From Gammaproteobacteria bacterium (GTDB taxonomy: Bacteria; Pseudomonadota; Gammaproteobacteria; Thiohalomonadales; Thiohalomonadaceae), in the NCBI GenBank assembly GCA_026196575.1, contig JAPHSX010000010.1, positions 1 through 64,000 on the forward strand: a DNA stretch of 64,000 nucleotides. The letters are read 5' to 3'. How positions within the stretch are numbered: the stretch's first letter is position 1; the number at the start of each line of letters is the position of its first letter. Made by a program: the position numbers and the translations under genes. Under the pieces are notes generated by a model. It had not been told where the DNA came from. It did no database searches and worked only from the letters and a program-made list of their open reading frames with translations. Below, one piece after another: positions 46,778-56,272 of the stretch.

Positions 46778-48652
46778 TTACGCCACCGCGCCTCTATTTC
46801 GTCCCCAGAGCAGCCATGCGGTAAGTGCCACCATCACCCCCTGCACCAGCAGCCCCTGCACGCTGTCCGAGAAACCAATCGCGCCAATTAACGGCAGATG
46901 CAGTGGGTCGTAGGGAATATTGCCCGCCTCCTGCAGTGCGCCAATTCCCTTGCCGGCAAAGATCACGGCGAGCAGGAAGAGGAAGGCACCGGTCACGGCG
47001 AAGAACTGGCGCAGCGGCAGGCGGGTGCTGTAGCGCAGGATGAACCAGCCCAGGATCAGCAGGATGACGGCGGCGCTGACCATGCCGCCGAGCATCATGC
47101 CATGGCCGGCGCTATCGCTCTGTACCCAGATCGCCTGGTAGAAGAGGATGGTCTCGAACATCTCGCGGTAGACACTGATAAAGGCCAGCCCCGTCATCGA
47201 CCACAGGGTGGTGCCCTTTAATGCCTTGCCTGCGCTGCCCTCGATAAATTGTTGCCACGCCCGGTTGCTGGTCTTGCCGTGCATCCAGAAACCGACATAG
47301 AAGAGGATGCCGGCGGCGGCGAGGGCGGCAATGCCCTCGGTCACCTCGCGCATCGCCCCGCTAATGGTGAAGAGGCTGACCGAGGCCCACCAGGTGACGC
47401 CACCGGCAATGATGGCGGCGATCCAGCCGGCGTGCAGGTAGGGCAGGGTGTCGCGGCGCCCGGTTTTGATGAGAAAGGCGATGAGGGCGGCGAGCACCAG
47501 GATCGCCTCCAGACCCTCGCGCAGCAGGATCACCAGGGCGCTGGTAAAGGCGCCCCAGCTGGAGAGTCCCTGTTGTGCCATTACCTCTTCGGCCTGAGCC
47601 AGCATGACGTCGAGCTCTTGCTGTTGCTCGCTCACTTGCGCCAGCGGGGCGCCGTTGCGCAGCAGGTTACGGTAGGCGGCCATCCGCCCCTCTATCCTCT
47701 TGCTGAGCGCCGCATCCTTGACCCCAAGGCTAGACTCCGCGATCTCGAACCCCTCCAGGTAGGCAGTCACCGCCAGCTGTTGGGCCTCACTGGGCGCGCC
47801 CTGGCTGTAGCGGCTGACGCTTTGCGACAACAGGGTGCGGGCGAGGGTGAGCGGATCACTGTTCTTGGCGAAGAGGCTTGCCGGATTGCGGCGCAGTGAG
47901 GCCATTGCCGCAGCGCCGTCCTCACCATACTGGGAGTGCGATTCAGCCAGGGTCGTGGTGGTGAGTTGTTGCAACGTTGCAATGGGGGTGGTGCCGATGT
48001 CCATCACGCCCTTTGCGGCGGCAGGGTAGGCAAGAGTGCCGACATAGAAGGCGAGTGACCAGCGTTCATGGTCGCTGAGCTGGCTGTAGGGACCCATCGC
48101 GGTCTCACTGACCCCGAGGGTGATAGTGTTGTAGAGGCCGAACAGACTGCGCTGGGAGGCGCGCTCCAAATCGAGAAAATTGGTGGGGGCGGGCTCCAGG
48201 CCGTTGGCGGCGGGACCGTCACCCATACCGCCCACACCGTGACAGGCGGCACAGTTACTGCTGTAGAGCTGTTTGGCGAGGGTGGTGTCGGGTTGTTGCA
48301 CAGGCACGGCGACTACTTCATAGCTGCTCATCACGCGGCCACGCATGCTGCCGGTGATGGCGGCAATGTCGGCGGGGGGGCGCTTACCTTCGATGGCCAC
48401 CTTGAGTGCGACAGCCTCCTGTTGCAGTGTGGCCTTGGCCTCGTGCCAGGGAAGCGCCTTGAGGGTGGTGGCAACGGCCCCGGCAAATTCGCGCATCTCC
48501 GCATACTCGGCGGCGTTTACCACCTCGCCCTCTGCCACGGCCTCGGCATAGTCGACCCCGACATAGTCGAGCAGCTGCAGCAGCTGTTGTCTCTCCCCGG
48601 CGAAGGCGACGGGGGTGATTAATAGGCACAGACTCAGGAGTAACTGTCTCAT
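46778..48652 (-). CDS. FTR1-family iron permease fused to cytochrome c
   Basis: A 624-residue iron transporter. A signal peptide (1-18) is followed by a periplasmic region with a cytochrome c heme site CAACH (Cys134, Cys137, His138) and a helical segment, then the FTR1 permease of seven membrane helices. It carries the iron-binding REGLE motif (378-382) and a second acidic pair in YREMFETILF. The fused heme suggests coupled redox handling of iron during uptake. The start is ATG 48652, with GGAG nine bases upstream. A Fur box over the promoter 30 bp upstream indicates iron repression. Confidence 0.94.
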   Translation of the reverse strand: MRQLLLSLCLLITPVAFAGERQQLLQLLDYVGVDYAEAVAEGEVVNAAEYAEMREFAGAVATTLKALPWHEAKATLQQEAVALKVAIEGKRPPADIAAITGSMRGRVMSSYEVVAVPVQQPDTTLAKQLYSSNCAACHGVGGMGDGPAANGLEPAPTNFLDLERASQRSLFGLYNTITLGVSETAMGPYSQLSDHERWSLAFYVGTLAYPAAAKGVMDIGTTPIATLQQLTTTTLAESHSQYGEDGAAAMASLRRNPASLFAKNSDPLTLARTLLSQSVSRYSQGAPSEAQQLAVTAYLEGFEIAESSLGVKDAALSKRIEGRMAAYRNLLRNGAPLAQVSEQQQELDVMLAQAEEVMAQQGLSSWGAFTSALVILLREGLEAILVLAALIAFLIKTGRRDTLPYLHAGWIAAIIAGGVTWWASVSLFTISGAMREVTEGIAALAAAGILFYVGFWMHGKTSNRAWQQFIEGSAGKALKGTTLWSMTGLAFISVYREMFETILFYQAIWVQSDSAGHGMMLGGMVSAAVILLILGWFILRYSTRLPLRQFFAVTGAFLFLLAVIFAGKGIGALQEAGNIPYDPLHLPLIGAIGFSDSVQGLLVQGVMVALTAWLLWGRNRGAVA

Positions 48653-48681
48653 CGGTGGGGGCTCCGCAATTGATGTGTGTT

Positions 48682-48700
48682 GCAAATGATAATAATTTGC
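48682..48700 (-). promoter_or_regulatory. Fur box
   Basis: GCAAATGATAATAATTTGC matches the 19-bp Fur consensus GATAATGATAATCATTATC at 14 positions and is nearly palindromic. It overlaps the -10 of the permease promoter, the expected position for repression by iron-loaded Fur. Confidence 0.8.
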
Positions 48701-48717
48701 AATCACAAAAACATCAA
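48689..48717 (-). promoter_or_regulatory. sigma-70 promoter of the iron permease gene
   Basis: On the minus strand, TTGATG (48717-48712) and TATTAT (48694-48689) are separated by 17 bp. The -10 lies within the Fur box. Confidence 0.65.
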
Positions 48718-48783
48718 GGGGAAGATGTACTTCTTGTACATGTCGCTGGCAGTTTGTGGGTGAGGGGGATCTGGCGGAAATGA

Positions 48784-48813
48784 AAAAGCCCCGCTCAAAG
48801 AGCGGGGCTTTTG
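48784..48813 (-). terminator. rho-independent terminator after tRNA-Leu
   Basis: AAGCCCCGCT and AGCGGGGCTT form a stem around a short AAAG loop, followed on the minus strand by T-rich sequence. It lies four bases beyond the tRNA 3' end. Confidence 0.9.
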
Positions 48814-48816
48814 GAT

Positions 48817-48903
48817 TGGTGCCGAGGAGAAGACTCGAACTTCCACTGGGTTTCCCCAACTAGCACCTGAAGCTAGCGTGTCTACCAATTTCACCACCTC
48901 GGC
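48817..48903 (-). tRNA. tRNA-Leu (anticodon CAG)
   Basis: An 87-base class II tRNA. The acceptor arms GCCGAGG and CCTCGGC pair fully, the 3' CCA is encoded, the anticodon loop CTTCAGG gives CAG (reads CUG), the long variable arm TTGGGGAAACCCA is present, and the T loop is GTTCGAGTC. CUG is the main leucine codon in this GC-rich DNA. Confidence 0.97.
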
Positions 48904-49057
48904 AGGTCTCACTGGCGTTGCGGCCCGAGAGGAGGCGAACTTTACAGCGCCTTTTGTCCCTTGTCAACGCTGTGTGAAAGGGTTGCCGCAATTTTTTTCC
49001 TATTCGGTTAGAATAGCCCGCTTGATAACGCCCGACCGGGCTCAGGAACGAGAGTAG

Positions 49058-51298
49058 ATGCCAAAGCACGTAGCAGAAAAAGACCCACATCAGGCGCGCG
49101 AAGCGCAGAAATATGACAACCCTATCCCCAGCCGTGAGTTCATCATGGAGCTGCTGGCGAAGGCCGGGCAGCCGATGTATCGCGATGATATCGCCGCAGC
49201 GCTGGGGATGGAGAGCGAGGAGCAGCTGGAGGCGTTGCGCCGCCGCCTGCGGGCGATGGAGCGTGACGGCCAGCTGCTGTTTAACCGTCGTGGCGGTTTT
49301 GGCCTGGTCAGTAAGATGGACCTGGTGCGTGGGCGGGTGATTGGCCATGCCGACGAATTCGGTTTTCTGGTGCCGGACGATGGTGGCGACGATCTGTTTC
49401 TCTCTGCCCGCGAGATGCACAACTGTCTGCACGGTGACCGGGTGGTGGCGCGGGTCTCTGGTGTCGACCGCCGTGGCCGTCGTGAGGGGGCCATTGTCGA
49501 GGTGCTGGAGCATGCCAACAAGCACGTGGCGGGCAGTTACTTTATTGATCAGGGCGTCGGCTATGTGATCGCCGACAACAAGCGCATCAATCAGGACATT
49601 CTGGTGCCCAGTGGTCAGGAGATGGGGGCGGTCAACGGCCAGCTGGTGGTGGTGGAGATCGTCGAGTACCCCACCGCGCGCCGCCAGGCCACTGGCAAGA
49701 TCATCGAGATCCTGGGCGACCATATGGCGCCGGGGTTGGAGATCGATGTGGCGATTCGTGCCCACGATCTGCCGATGGAGTGGTCGGCACCGGTCCGCGA
49801 GATGGTGGCGGCACTGCCCACCGGGGTGCCGGATGAGGCGAAGGCAGGGCGTACCGACCTGCGCGCGATGCCGCTGGTGACCATCGATGGCGAAGATTCG
49901 ATGGACTTCGATGACGCGGTCTACTGTGAGCCGAGCGCGGATGGCGGCTGGCGCCTGGTGGTGGCCATTGCCGATGTCTCGCACTATGTGGCGCCCGGCA
50001 CGACGCTGGATGAGGAGGCGCGTGAGCGCGGTAACTCGGTTTATTTCCCCGGCCGCGTACTGCCGATGCTGCCCGAGGAGCTCTCCAACGGCCTCTGCTC
50101 GATCAATCCCGCTGTCGACCGTCTCTGCATGGTCTGCGACATGGATATCAGCAAGAAGGGCAAGCTGCACGAGTACCGCTTCTACCAGGCGGTGATGCGC
50201 TCCCACGCCCGCATGACCTACAACAAGGTGAATGCCATCGTGGTGGAACGCGACGGTGAGCTGTGCCGCGAGTACGATGCCGTCCGGCCTCATCTGGAGA
50301 ATCTCTATACCCTGTTCAAGCTGCTGCACCGGCGGCGTGAAGAGCGCGGCGCCATCGATTTCGAGACCACCGAGACGCGTGTTGTCTTTGGCGAGGGCAA
50401 GAAGATCGACCGCATCGTGGCCACCGAGCGCAATGATGCCCACCGCCTGATCGAGGAGTGCATGCTGATGGCCAATGTGGCTACTGCCAGGTTCCTCAGC
50501 AAGGCGAAGATCCCCGCCCTCTACCGTGACCATGACCGGCCCAACAGCGAGAAACTGACCGCACTGCGTGAGTTTCTCAGTGAGTTGGGACTCGACCTCA
50601 AGGGGGGGGATGAGCCGGCGGCGGCCGATTACGGCGAGCTGCTGGCAAGCATCAAGGGGCGTCCGGACGCCCACCTGATTCAGACGGTGATGCTGCGTAG
50701 CATGCAGCGGGCCGTATATAGTCCCGACAACAAGGGCCATTTCGGCCTGGCCTTTGATGCCTATGCCCACTTTACCTCGCCCATTCGTCGTTATCCCGAC
50801 CTGCTGGTACACCGCGCCATCCGCCATGTGATCTCCGGCAAGCCGGTGGAGGAGTTCCGCTACAGCCACGACGATATGGTGCTGCTTGGTGAGCACTGCT
50901 CAATGACCGAGCGGCGTGCCGACGAGGCGACCCGCGATGCGATGGATTGGCTCAAGTGCGAGTTCATGCTCGACAAGGTGGGCGAGAGGTTCGAGGGGGT
51001 GATCTCCAGCGTTACCGGCTTTGGCATCTTTGTTGAATTGAAGGATATCTACGTCGAGGGGCTGGTTCACGTCTCCAGCTTCAAGAACGACTACTACCAC
51101 TTCGACCCCGCCCACCACCGTCTGGTGGGTGAGCGCAGCCGCAAGATCTATCGTCTGGGTGACAGCGTCGAGGTGCTGGTTGCCCGCGTTGACCTGGATG
51201 ACAAGAAGATCGACTTTGATTTGATGCAGGAGGAGGTTGCCGCCCCCCCGCCGGAGGAGAAACCGCGCAAGCCGAAGCGTCGCAGCAAGAAGCGATGA
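49058..51298 (+). CDS. rnr: ribonuclease R
   Basis: RNase R is a processive 3'-5' exoribonuclease that degrades structured RNA, including rRNA and tmRNA-tagged messages. The 746-residue product has an N-terminal helix-turn-helix, cold-shock domains, the RNB catalytic motif IDGEDSMDFDDAVY with its metal-binding aspartates, the HFTSPIRRYPDL segment (as YAHFTSPIRRYPDLLVHRAI), an S1 domain (GFGIFVELKDIYVEGLVHVS) and a Lys/Arg-rich tail. A -10-like TAGAAT is at 49009-49014, without a well-spaced -35. A run of eight G is at 50602-50609. rlmB overlaps its stop. Confidence 0.96.
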   Translation: MPKHVAEKDPHQAREAQKYDNPIPSREFIMELLAKAGQPMYRDDIAAALGMESEEQLEALRRRLRAMERDGQLLFNRRGGFGLVSKMDLVRGRVIGHADEFGFLVPDDGGDDLFLSAREMHNCLHGDRVVARVSGVDRRGRREGAIVEVLEHANKHVAGSYFIDQGVGYVIADNKRINQDILVPSGQEMGAVNGQLVVVEIVEYPTARRQATGKIIEILGDHMAPGLEIDVAIRAHDLPMEWSAPVREMVAALPTGVPDEAKAGRTDLRAMPLVTIDGEDSMDFDDAVYCEPSADGGWRLVVAIADVSHYVAPGTTLDEEARERGNSVYFPGRVLPMLPEELSNGLCSINPAVDRLCMVCDMDISKKGKLHEYRFYQAVMRSHARMTYNKVNAIVVERDGELCREYDAVRPHLENLYTLFKLLHRRREERGAIDFETTETRVVFGEGKKIDRIVATERNDAHRLIEECMLMANVATARFLSKAKIPALYRDHDRPNSEKLTALREFLSELGLDLKGGDEPAAADYGELLASIKGRPDAHLIQTVMLRSMQRAVYSPDNKGHFGLAFDAYAHFTSPIRRYPDLLVHRAIRHVISGKPVEEFRYSHDDMVLLGEHCSMTERRADEATRDAMDWLKCEFMLDKVGERFEGVISSVTGFGIFVELKDIYVEGLVHVSSFKNDYYHFDPAHHRLVGERSRKIYRLGDSVEVLVARVDLDDKKIDFDLMQEEVAAPPPEEKPRKPKRRSKKR

Positions 51299-52056
51299 GT
51301 GGCGGTGCCCTGATCTTCGGCCTGCATGCGGTGGAGGCGGCGCTGCAGCAGGATGGCGTGACCATCGAGCAGTTGTGGTGCGACAAACAGCGCCACGACA
51401 AGCGATTGCACGGCCTGCTGCATCTGGCGGCGAAAAAGGGGCTCAGGCCGCAACCCCTGAACCGGGCCGAGCTGGATAAAATGGCCCCCGGCGGCAAACA
51501 TCAGGGTATTGTTGCCCAGCTGGCACAGCTCTCGGCGGCCAGCGCCGCCGTTCGCAATGAGACCTTTCTCGAGCAGCTCCTCACCGATCTCGAGGACCCA
51601 CCCTTCCTGCTGGTGCTTGATGGTGTTACCGATCCCCACAACCTTGGTGCCTGTCTGCGCAGTGCCGACGCAGCCGGGGTACACGCCGTGATCGCGCCGC
51701 GTGATCGCGCCTGCAGCCTCACCCCGGTGGTGCAGAAGGTGGCCTGTGGCGCGGCACAGACGGTGCCCTTCGTGCAGGTGACCAACCTCGCCCGTACCCT
51801 CAGAACGCTGCGCGATGCCGGGGTATGGGTGGTCGGCACGGCACTGGAGGAGGGGGCGGTGTCGCTCTATGAGCGGGATCTGAAGGGACCGCTGGCGCTG
51901 GTGCTGGGGGCCGAGGGCAAGGGGATCCGCCGCCTTACCCGTGAACACTGCGATGATCTTGTCTACATCCCGATGGCCGGCACGGTGCAGAGCCTCAATG
52001 TCTCGGTGGCCACCGGGATCTGCCTGTTCGAGGCGCTGCGCCAACGCAGCCTCTGA
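51295..52056 (+). CDS. rlmB: 23S rRNA (guanosine-2'-O)-methyltransferase RlmB
   Basis: RlmB methylates the 2'-O of G2251 in 23S rRNA. The 253-residue product has the SpoU N-terminal RNA-binding domain (FGLHAVEAAL) and the SPOUT motifs VLDGVTDPHNLGACLRSADA, ALVLGAEGKGIRR and MAGTVQSLNVSVATGICLFE. Its ATG is in the rnr stop (ATGA), so translation is coupled. The rnr-rlmB pair is conserved in gammaproteobacteria. Confidence 0.97.
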   Translation: MSGGALIFGLHAVEAALQQDGVTIEQLWCDKQRHDKRLHGLLHLAAKKGLRPQPLNRAELDKMAPGGKHQGIVAQLAQLSAASAAVRNETFLEQLLTDLEDPPFLLVLDGVTDPHNLGACLRSADAAGVHAVIAPRDRACSLTPVVQKVACGAAQTVPFVQVTNLARTLRTLRDAGVWVVGTALEEGAVSLYERDLKGPLALVLGAEGKGIRRLTREHCDDLVYIPMAGTVQSLNVSVATGICLFEALRQRSL

Positions 52057-52128
52057 ACGGCAGCGGTTTGCTGTGTTGCGGGGGGCGGGCTGGCTACCCG
52101 CCAGGGCATTAACCCGGATGTTTCACGA

Positions 52129-52157
52129 TTGCACCCTGTTGCCGCTTCCAGTAGAAT
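52129..52157 (+). promoter_or_regulatory. candidate sigma-70 promoter of the rpsF operon
   Basis: TTGCAC at 52129-52134 and TAGAAT at 52152-52157 are separated by 17 bp, followed by a GC-rich discriminator, as is usual at growth-rate-controlled ribosomal promoters. The rpsF start is 100 bp downstream. Confidence 0.55.
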
Positions 52158-52256
52158 GCGCCCTCCTCGCTGGGTCTGACCGGCCGGGGAGACAAATCGA
52201 TAACTCCTTGCTCTGAACACTGGGTTCAGGGCTGCACAAACCGTAAGGAGCTTTTA

Positions 52257-52670
52257 ATGAAGCACTACGAAATCGTGTTTCTGGTCCATCCTGACCAGAG
52301 TGAGCAGGTTCCGGCCATGATCGAGCGCTATCGCGCCAGCATCGAAGGCCACGGTGGCAGCATTCACCGTCTGGAAGATTGGGGCCGCCGTCAGTTAGCC
52401 TATCCCATCAACAAAATCCACAAGGCCCACTACGTGCTGATGAACGTGGAGTGCGGCAAAGACGCACTGCAGGAGCTGGAGTCCGCCTTCCGCTTCAACG
52501 ATGCGGTGATCCGTAACCTCGTGCTGAGCATGAAAGAGGCGGTCACCGAGCCCTCTCCTCTGGTCAGGGCCAAGGATGAGCGGCGTGAAGAGTCTGCCGC
52601 CGAGAGCGATGCTCCTGCGGCGCAAGCCGAGGTTGCAGGGGACGAAGAGGGTGCCGCTGACGCCGAGTGA
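52257..52670 (+). CDS. rpsF: 30S ribosomal protein bS6
   Basis: bS6 binds bS18 in the platform of the small subunit. The 137-residue product starts [19 protein letters not shown] and contains the [19 protein letters not shown] motif. The acidic C-terminal tail (about 105-137, Glu/Ala-rich) is longer than the core fold needs and may be glutamylated as in E. coli, which is inference. AAGGAG precedes the ATG. It heads an operon with priB, rpsR, DUF2232 and rplI. Confidence 0.97.
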   Translation: MKHYEIVFLVHPDQSEQVPAMIERYRASIEGHGGSIHRLEDWGRRQLAYPINKIHKAHYVLMNVECGKDALQELESAFRFNDAVIRNLVLSMKEAVTEPSPLVRAKDERREESAAESDAPAAQAEVAGDEEGAADAE

Positions 52671-52683
52671 GTGAGGCGACGCG

Positions 52684-52986
52684 ATGGATAACCGTCTGGT
52701 GATTAGCGGTACTCTGGGCAAACCGCCCGAGACCCGCACCAGCCCGGCAGGTATCCCCATCACGCGCTTTACCCTGCGTCATGAGTCGATACAGCAGGAG
52801 GCCGGCATGCCAAGACAGGTGATCTGCACGATCGCCGTCATTGCAAGCGGAGTCGAGTTGCTGGAACGCTCCAAGGCACTACAGAGTGGCCAACAGCTAA
52901 GGATTTGCGGTTTTCTCAGTCGGGCGAATAACCGCCAGGGTGAGAACAGACTGATTCTCCATGCGGAGCGGATTGAACCCCTCTGA
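52684..52986 (+). CDS. priB: primosomal replication protein N
   Basis: PriB is a dimeric OB-fold protein related to SSB that helps PriA load DnaB at stalled forks. The 100-residue product has the start MDNRLVISGTLGKPPETRTSP and an ending QGENRLILHAERIE. It lies between rpsF and rpsR, its usual location. GAGG precedes the ATG. A DnaB gene occurs in the same cluster. Confidence 0.93.
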   Translation: MDNRLVISGTLGKPPETRTSPAGIPITRFTLRHESIQQEAGMPRQVICTIAVIASGVELLERSKALQSGQQLRICGFLSRANNRQGENRLILHAERIEPL

Positions 52987-53038
52987 TGTGGGTCGAAGAT
53001 TAAATTGATGTACTAACAGGATTGATGAGGAGACCGAA

Positions 53039-53266
53039 ATGGCCCGTTATTTCCGTCGTAAAAAGTTTTGCCGCTTCACCGCTGACGGTGTGGTTCAGAT
53101 TGATTACAAGGATCTGGTGACCCTGAAAAACTATGTGACCGAGTCCGGTAAGATTGTTCCCAGCCGTATCACCGGCACCAAGGCCAGATATCAGCGTCAG
53201 CTGTCGACCGCGGTTAAACGCGCTCGCTTTCTGGCACTGTTGCCTTACAGTGATTCGCATCAGTAG
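53039..53266 (+). CDS. rpsR: 30S ribosomal protein bS18
   Basis: bS18 is a small basic ribosomal protein that pairs with bS6. The 75-residue product has [14 protein letters not shown] at the start and [20 protein letters not shown] in the C-terminal half. GAGGAG is seven bases before the ATG. Only one of the possible zinc-binding cysteines is present. Confidence 0.97.
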   Translation: MARYFRRKKFCRFTADGVVQIDYKDLVTLKNYVTESGKIVPSRITGTKARYQRQLSTAVKRARFLALLPYSDSHQ

Positions 53267-53293
53267 AAGATCGTAGCGCTGGCGAAGTAGGCG

Positions 53294-54226
53294 ATGCGGT
53301 TTCTTGCCGCCTATCTGCTCAAGGGGCGGGCGCCGGCGGTACTGGTGACAGCGGTGATGGCCATACTGGCCCTGCTGCTGCCACCACTCAGTTATTTTAG
53401 TGGCGCGAGCGTGGCCCTGGTCACCTTGCATCTGGGGGTGCGGGCGGGGCTTGAGCTCAGCCTGCTCGCCACCTTGGCGGTAACCGTGCTGATGGTGGTG
53501 CTGCAACTGCCGCCGCAGCTCGGCGGGGTGTTTCTGCTGGTGCTGTGGTTACCGGTGTGGGTGCTGGCGGCAAATTTGCGCCGCACCGCCGCACCCGCCC
53601 GCAGCATCGTGCTGGCGCTGCTGTTCGGGGGCGTGTTGTTACTGGGTTTCTACCTGGTGAACGACGCCCCGACCCAGTGGTGGCTGGCGCTGCTACAGGA
53701 GTTGCTGGCGCCGATGTTGCAGCAGATCCCCGAGGCGGAGTTGCCGCAGATCGAGGCCAACCTGCTCGAACTGGCAGCGCGAATGAGCGGGGTGATGGCG
53801 GCAGGGATGGTGGCCAGCCTGCTCGGCTGTCTGTTCCTCGGGCGCTGGTGGCAGGCGGTGCAGTTTAATCCCGGTGGTTTTGGCGACGAGTTTCGCCGCC
53901 TGCGGCTGGGGCAGACGCTGGGTGCCGCCGTGCTCTCTCTTGCCGCCCTTCATCTGTTGTGGCAACTGGGGGGTGGGGATGCGGTCGGGTTGTTGCGTGA
54001 CCTGCTGGTGCTGCTTCAGGTCGGGTTCGCCCTGCAGGGCGTTGCCGTGGCACATGCCCTGGTGCATCGGAAAAGGCGACATAAGGGGTGGTTGATTGCG
54101 ATGTACGTTGCGCTGCTCCTGTTGACGGGGCCGGCGGTGTTGTTGCTGGCCGTGGCCGGTGTACTGGATAACTGGTTCGATTTTCGAGGCAAGTCCGGTT
54201 ACGGCAAGCAGGGTGATATTGGGTGA
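53294..54226 (+). CDS. DUF2232 membrane protein
   Basis: A 310-residue polytopic inner-membrane protein with about eight hydrophobic helices and very few soluble residues. It fits the DUF2232 (YybS-like) family commonly located between rpsR and rplI. Its function is unknown; an S-component-like transport role has been suggested for relatives. The ATG has no strong ribosome site and the gene may be coupled to rpsR 27 bases upstream. Confidence 0.88.
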   Translation: MRFLAAYLLKGRAPAVLVTAVMAILALLLPPLSYFSGASVALVTLHLGVRAGLELSLLATLAVTVLMVVLQLPPQLGGVFLLVLWLPVWVLAANLRRTAAPARSIVLALLFGGVLLLGFYLVNDAPTQWWLALLQELLAPMLQQIPEAELPQIEANLLELAARMSGVMAAGMVASLLGCLFLGRWWQAVQFNPGGFGDEFRRLRLGQTLGAAVLSLAALHLLWQLGGGDAVGLLRDLLVLLQVGFALQGVAVAHALVHRKRRHKGWLIAMYVALLLLTGPAVLLLAVAGVLDNWFDFRGKSGYGKQGDIG

Positions 54227-54280
54227 TGTCCACATCTGGTGTGGATAACGGTTGATGATTATTAAGTTGAGGTGGTTAAG

Positions 54281-54730
54281 ATGGAAGTGATTCTATTGGA
54301 GAAGGTTCGCAATCTGGGTAACCTGGGCGAGCAGATTAAGGTGAAATCCGGTTACGGTCGTAATTTTCTCATTCCGCAGGGCAAGGCGGTGATGGCCAGC
54401 AAGGAGAATATTGCCAAGTTTGATGAGCGTCGTGCGGAGCTGGAAGCGAAGGCCGCCGAGCAGCTGGCCGCCGCCGAGGGCCGTGCGGCCAGGCTGGCCG
54501 AGCTGGCAACCGTCACCATTGCCTCCAAGGCCGGTGAAGAGGGCAAGCTGTTTGGCTCTATTGCCGCCGGTGATATTGCCGAGGCGATCACTGCCGCCGG
54601 GGTGGCGGTTGCCAAGAGCGAGGTCAAGCTGCCGGAGGGTTCACTGCGCCAGACCGGCGCCTTCGAGCTGATGCTACAGCTGCACACCGATGTCAGCCAG
54701 GGCATTACCGTTGAGGTTGTTGCCGAGTAA
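54281..54730 (+). CDS. rplI: 50S ribosomal protein bL9
   Basis: bL9 binds 23S rRNA near the L1 stalk and helps maintain reading frame. The 149-residue product matches the E. coli length, with [20 protein letters not shown], the [16 protein letters not shown] motif and a central helix. ATG 54281 has GAGG eight bases upstream; an in-frame GTG at 54272 is less likely. A strong terminator follows. Confidence 0.97.
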   Translation: MEVILLEKVRNLGNLGEQIKVKSGYGRNFLIPQGKAVMASKENIAKFDERRAELEAKAAEQLAAAEGRAARLAELATVTIASKAGEEGKLFGSIAAGDIAEAITAAGVAVAKSEVKLPEGSLRQTGAFELMLQLHTDVSQGITVEVVAE

Positions 54731-54751
54731 CATCGTGGCCTGTTGTGCCCC

Positions 54752-54791
54752 TGCCGCGCCGTCGTTACAACGACGGCGCGGCATGTTTTTT
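54752..54791 (+). terminator. rho-independent terminator after rplI
   Basis: A long stem (TGCCGCGCCGTCG with CGACGGCGCGGCA around TTACAA) is followed by six T after a short gap. It separates the ribosomal operon from dnaB. Confidence 0.9.
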
Positions 54792-54874
54792 GCGCCCTTC
54801 CCCGGAACTCCTGACTGCGGCATGCTCAGCGGCGGATACCAAATCGTCTCCTCTCATGCGGGTAATAGTGACTG

Positions 54875-56272
54875 ATGCCGGACTCTCCGATCCCCATTAA
54901 CCGTGACGCCGATACTGCGGCGCTCAGGGTTCCCCCCCACTCTATCGAGGCAGAACAGTCGGTGCTCGGCGGCCTGATGCTGGACAACAGCAGTTGGGAC
55001 AAGGTGGGAGATGAGGTGGCAGAGGGCGATTTCTACCGTCGCGATCACCGTTTTATCTTCCGTGCCATCAAGACCCTGGCCGAAGAGGGCTCTCCCTTTG
55101 ATGTGGTGACCCTCGCCGAGTGGCTCGACAAGAATGGCGAGCTGGAGAATGTCGGTGGCATCAACTATATGGGGACGCTGGTCGGCAACACCCCCAGCGC
55201 TGCCAACATCAAGTCCTATGCACGAATTGTGCGTGAGCGCTCGGTGCTGCGCCAGTTGATCCAGGTCTCCAATGATATCGCCGACTCGGCCTATCAGCCC
55301 GAGGGGCGCAAGATCAGCGAATTGCTGGATGATGCGGAGAAGAAGGTCTTCGATATCGCCGATCAGGGGGCGCGTGGCAACAAGGGGTTTGTCGGTATGA
55401 AGGAGCTGTTGACCAGGGCGGTGGAGCGCATCGACTACCTCTTTACCCAGGATAACCCGATCACCGGGGTGGCCACCGGCTTTGACGACTTTGATGAAAA
55501 GACCTCCGGCCTGCAGAAGTCTGACCTTATTATCGTCGCTGGCCGCCCCTCCATGGGGAAGACCACCTTTGCGATGAATCTTGCCGAGAACGCTGCGATC
55601 AAGGGGCAGGTGCCGGTGGCGGTCTTCTCCATGGAGATGCCTGGCGAGCAGTTGGCCATGCGTATGATGTCCTCGCTGGGCCGCATCGATCAGCACAAGG
55701 TCAGAACCGGCAAGCTGGAGGATGACGACTGGCCACGCCTCACCTCGGCGGTGGGCATCCTCTCCGAGGCCCCCATCTATATCGACGATACCCCGGGTCT
55801 CACCCCCACTGAACTGCGCGCCCGCGCCCGGCGCATGGCCCGTGAGCACGGCCTTGGCCTCATTGTCATCGACTATCTGCAGTTGATGCAGGGCTCGGGC
55901 AATGCCCGGGAGAATCGCACCGCCGAGATCTCCGAGATCTCCCGCTCCCTCAAGTCACTGGCAAAGGAGCTCAATGTGCCAGTGATCGCCCTCTCCCAGC
56001 TTAACCGTGGCCTGGAGCAGCGCACCGACAAACGGCCAATTATGTCCGACCTGCGTGAGTCGGGCGCGATCGAGCAGGATGCCGATGTCATCGTCTTTAT
56101 CTACCGTGACGAGGTCTATAACGAGGAGAGCCAGTACAAGGGGACGGCGGAGATCCTCATTCGCAAGCAGCGCAATGGTCCTATCGGCACCACGCGGCTC
56201 GCCTTCCTGGGCAAGTACACCCGCTTTGAAAATCTGGCACACGACCACTATGGCGGTGGAGAGTTCGGCTGA
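54875..56272 (+). CDS. dnaB: replicative DNA helicase DnaB
   Basis: DnaB is the hexameric 5'-3' helicase at the replication fork. The 465-residue product has the N-terminal domain (PHSIEAEQSVLGGLMLD), a linker, and the RecA-like domain with Walker A GRPSMGKTTF, Walker B VIDYLQLMQG and the SRSLKSLAKELN region. No intein interrupts it. The start has no strong ribosome site. Its stop shares one base with the alr start. Confidence 0.97.
   Translation: MPDSPIPINRDADTAALRVPPHSIEAEQSVLGGLMLDNSSWDKVGDEVAEGDFYRRDHRFIFRAIKTLAEEGSPFDVVTLAEWLDKNGELENVGGINYMGTLVGNTPSAANIKSYARIVRERSVLRQLIQVSNDIADSAYQPEGRKISELLDDAEKKVFDIADQGARGNKGFVGMKELLTRAVERIDYLFTQDNPITGVATGFDDFDEKTSGLQKSDLIIVAGRPSMGKTTFAMNLAENAAIKGQVPVAVFSMEMPGEQLAMRMMSSLGRIDQHKVRTGKLEDDDWPRLTSAVGILSEAPIYIDDTPGLTPTELRARARRMAREHGLGLIVIDYLQLMQGSGNARENRTAEISEISRSLKSLAKELNVPVIALSQLNRGLEQRTDKRPIMSDLRESGAIEQDADVIVFIYRDEVYNEESQYKGTAEILIRKQRNGPIGTTRLAFLGKYTRFENLAHDHYGGGEFG

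Noticed and set aside
48653-48859. 69-residue extension of the iron permease
   Set aside because: It would translate through the Fur box, the terminator and part of tRNA-Leu; the signal peptide starts at 48652.
48860-50896. 678-residue minus-strand open frame opposite rnr
   Set aside because: It spans the tRNA-Leu gene and the rnr promoter and has shadow composition.
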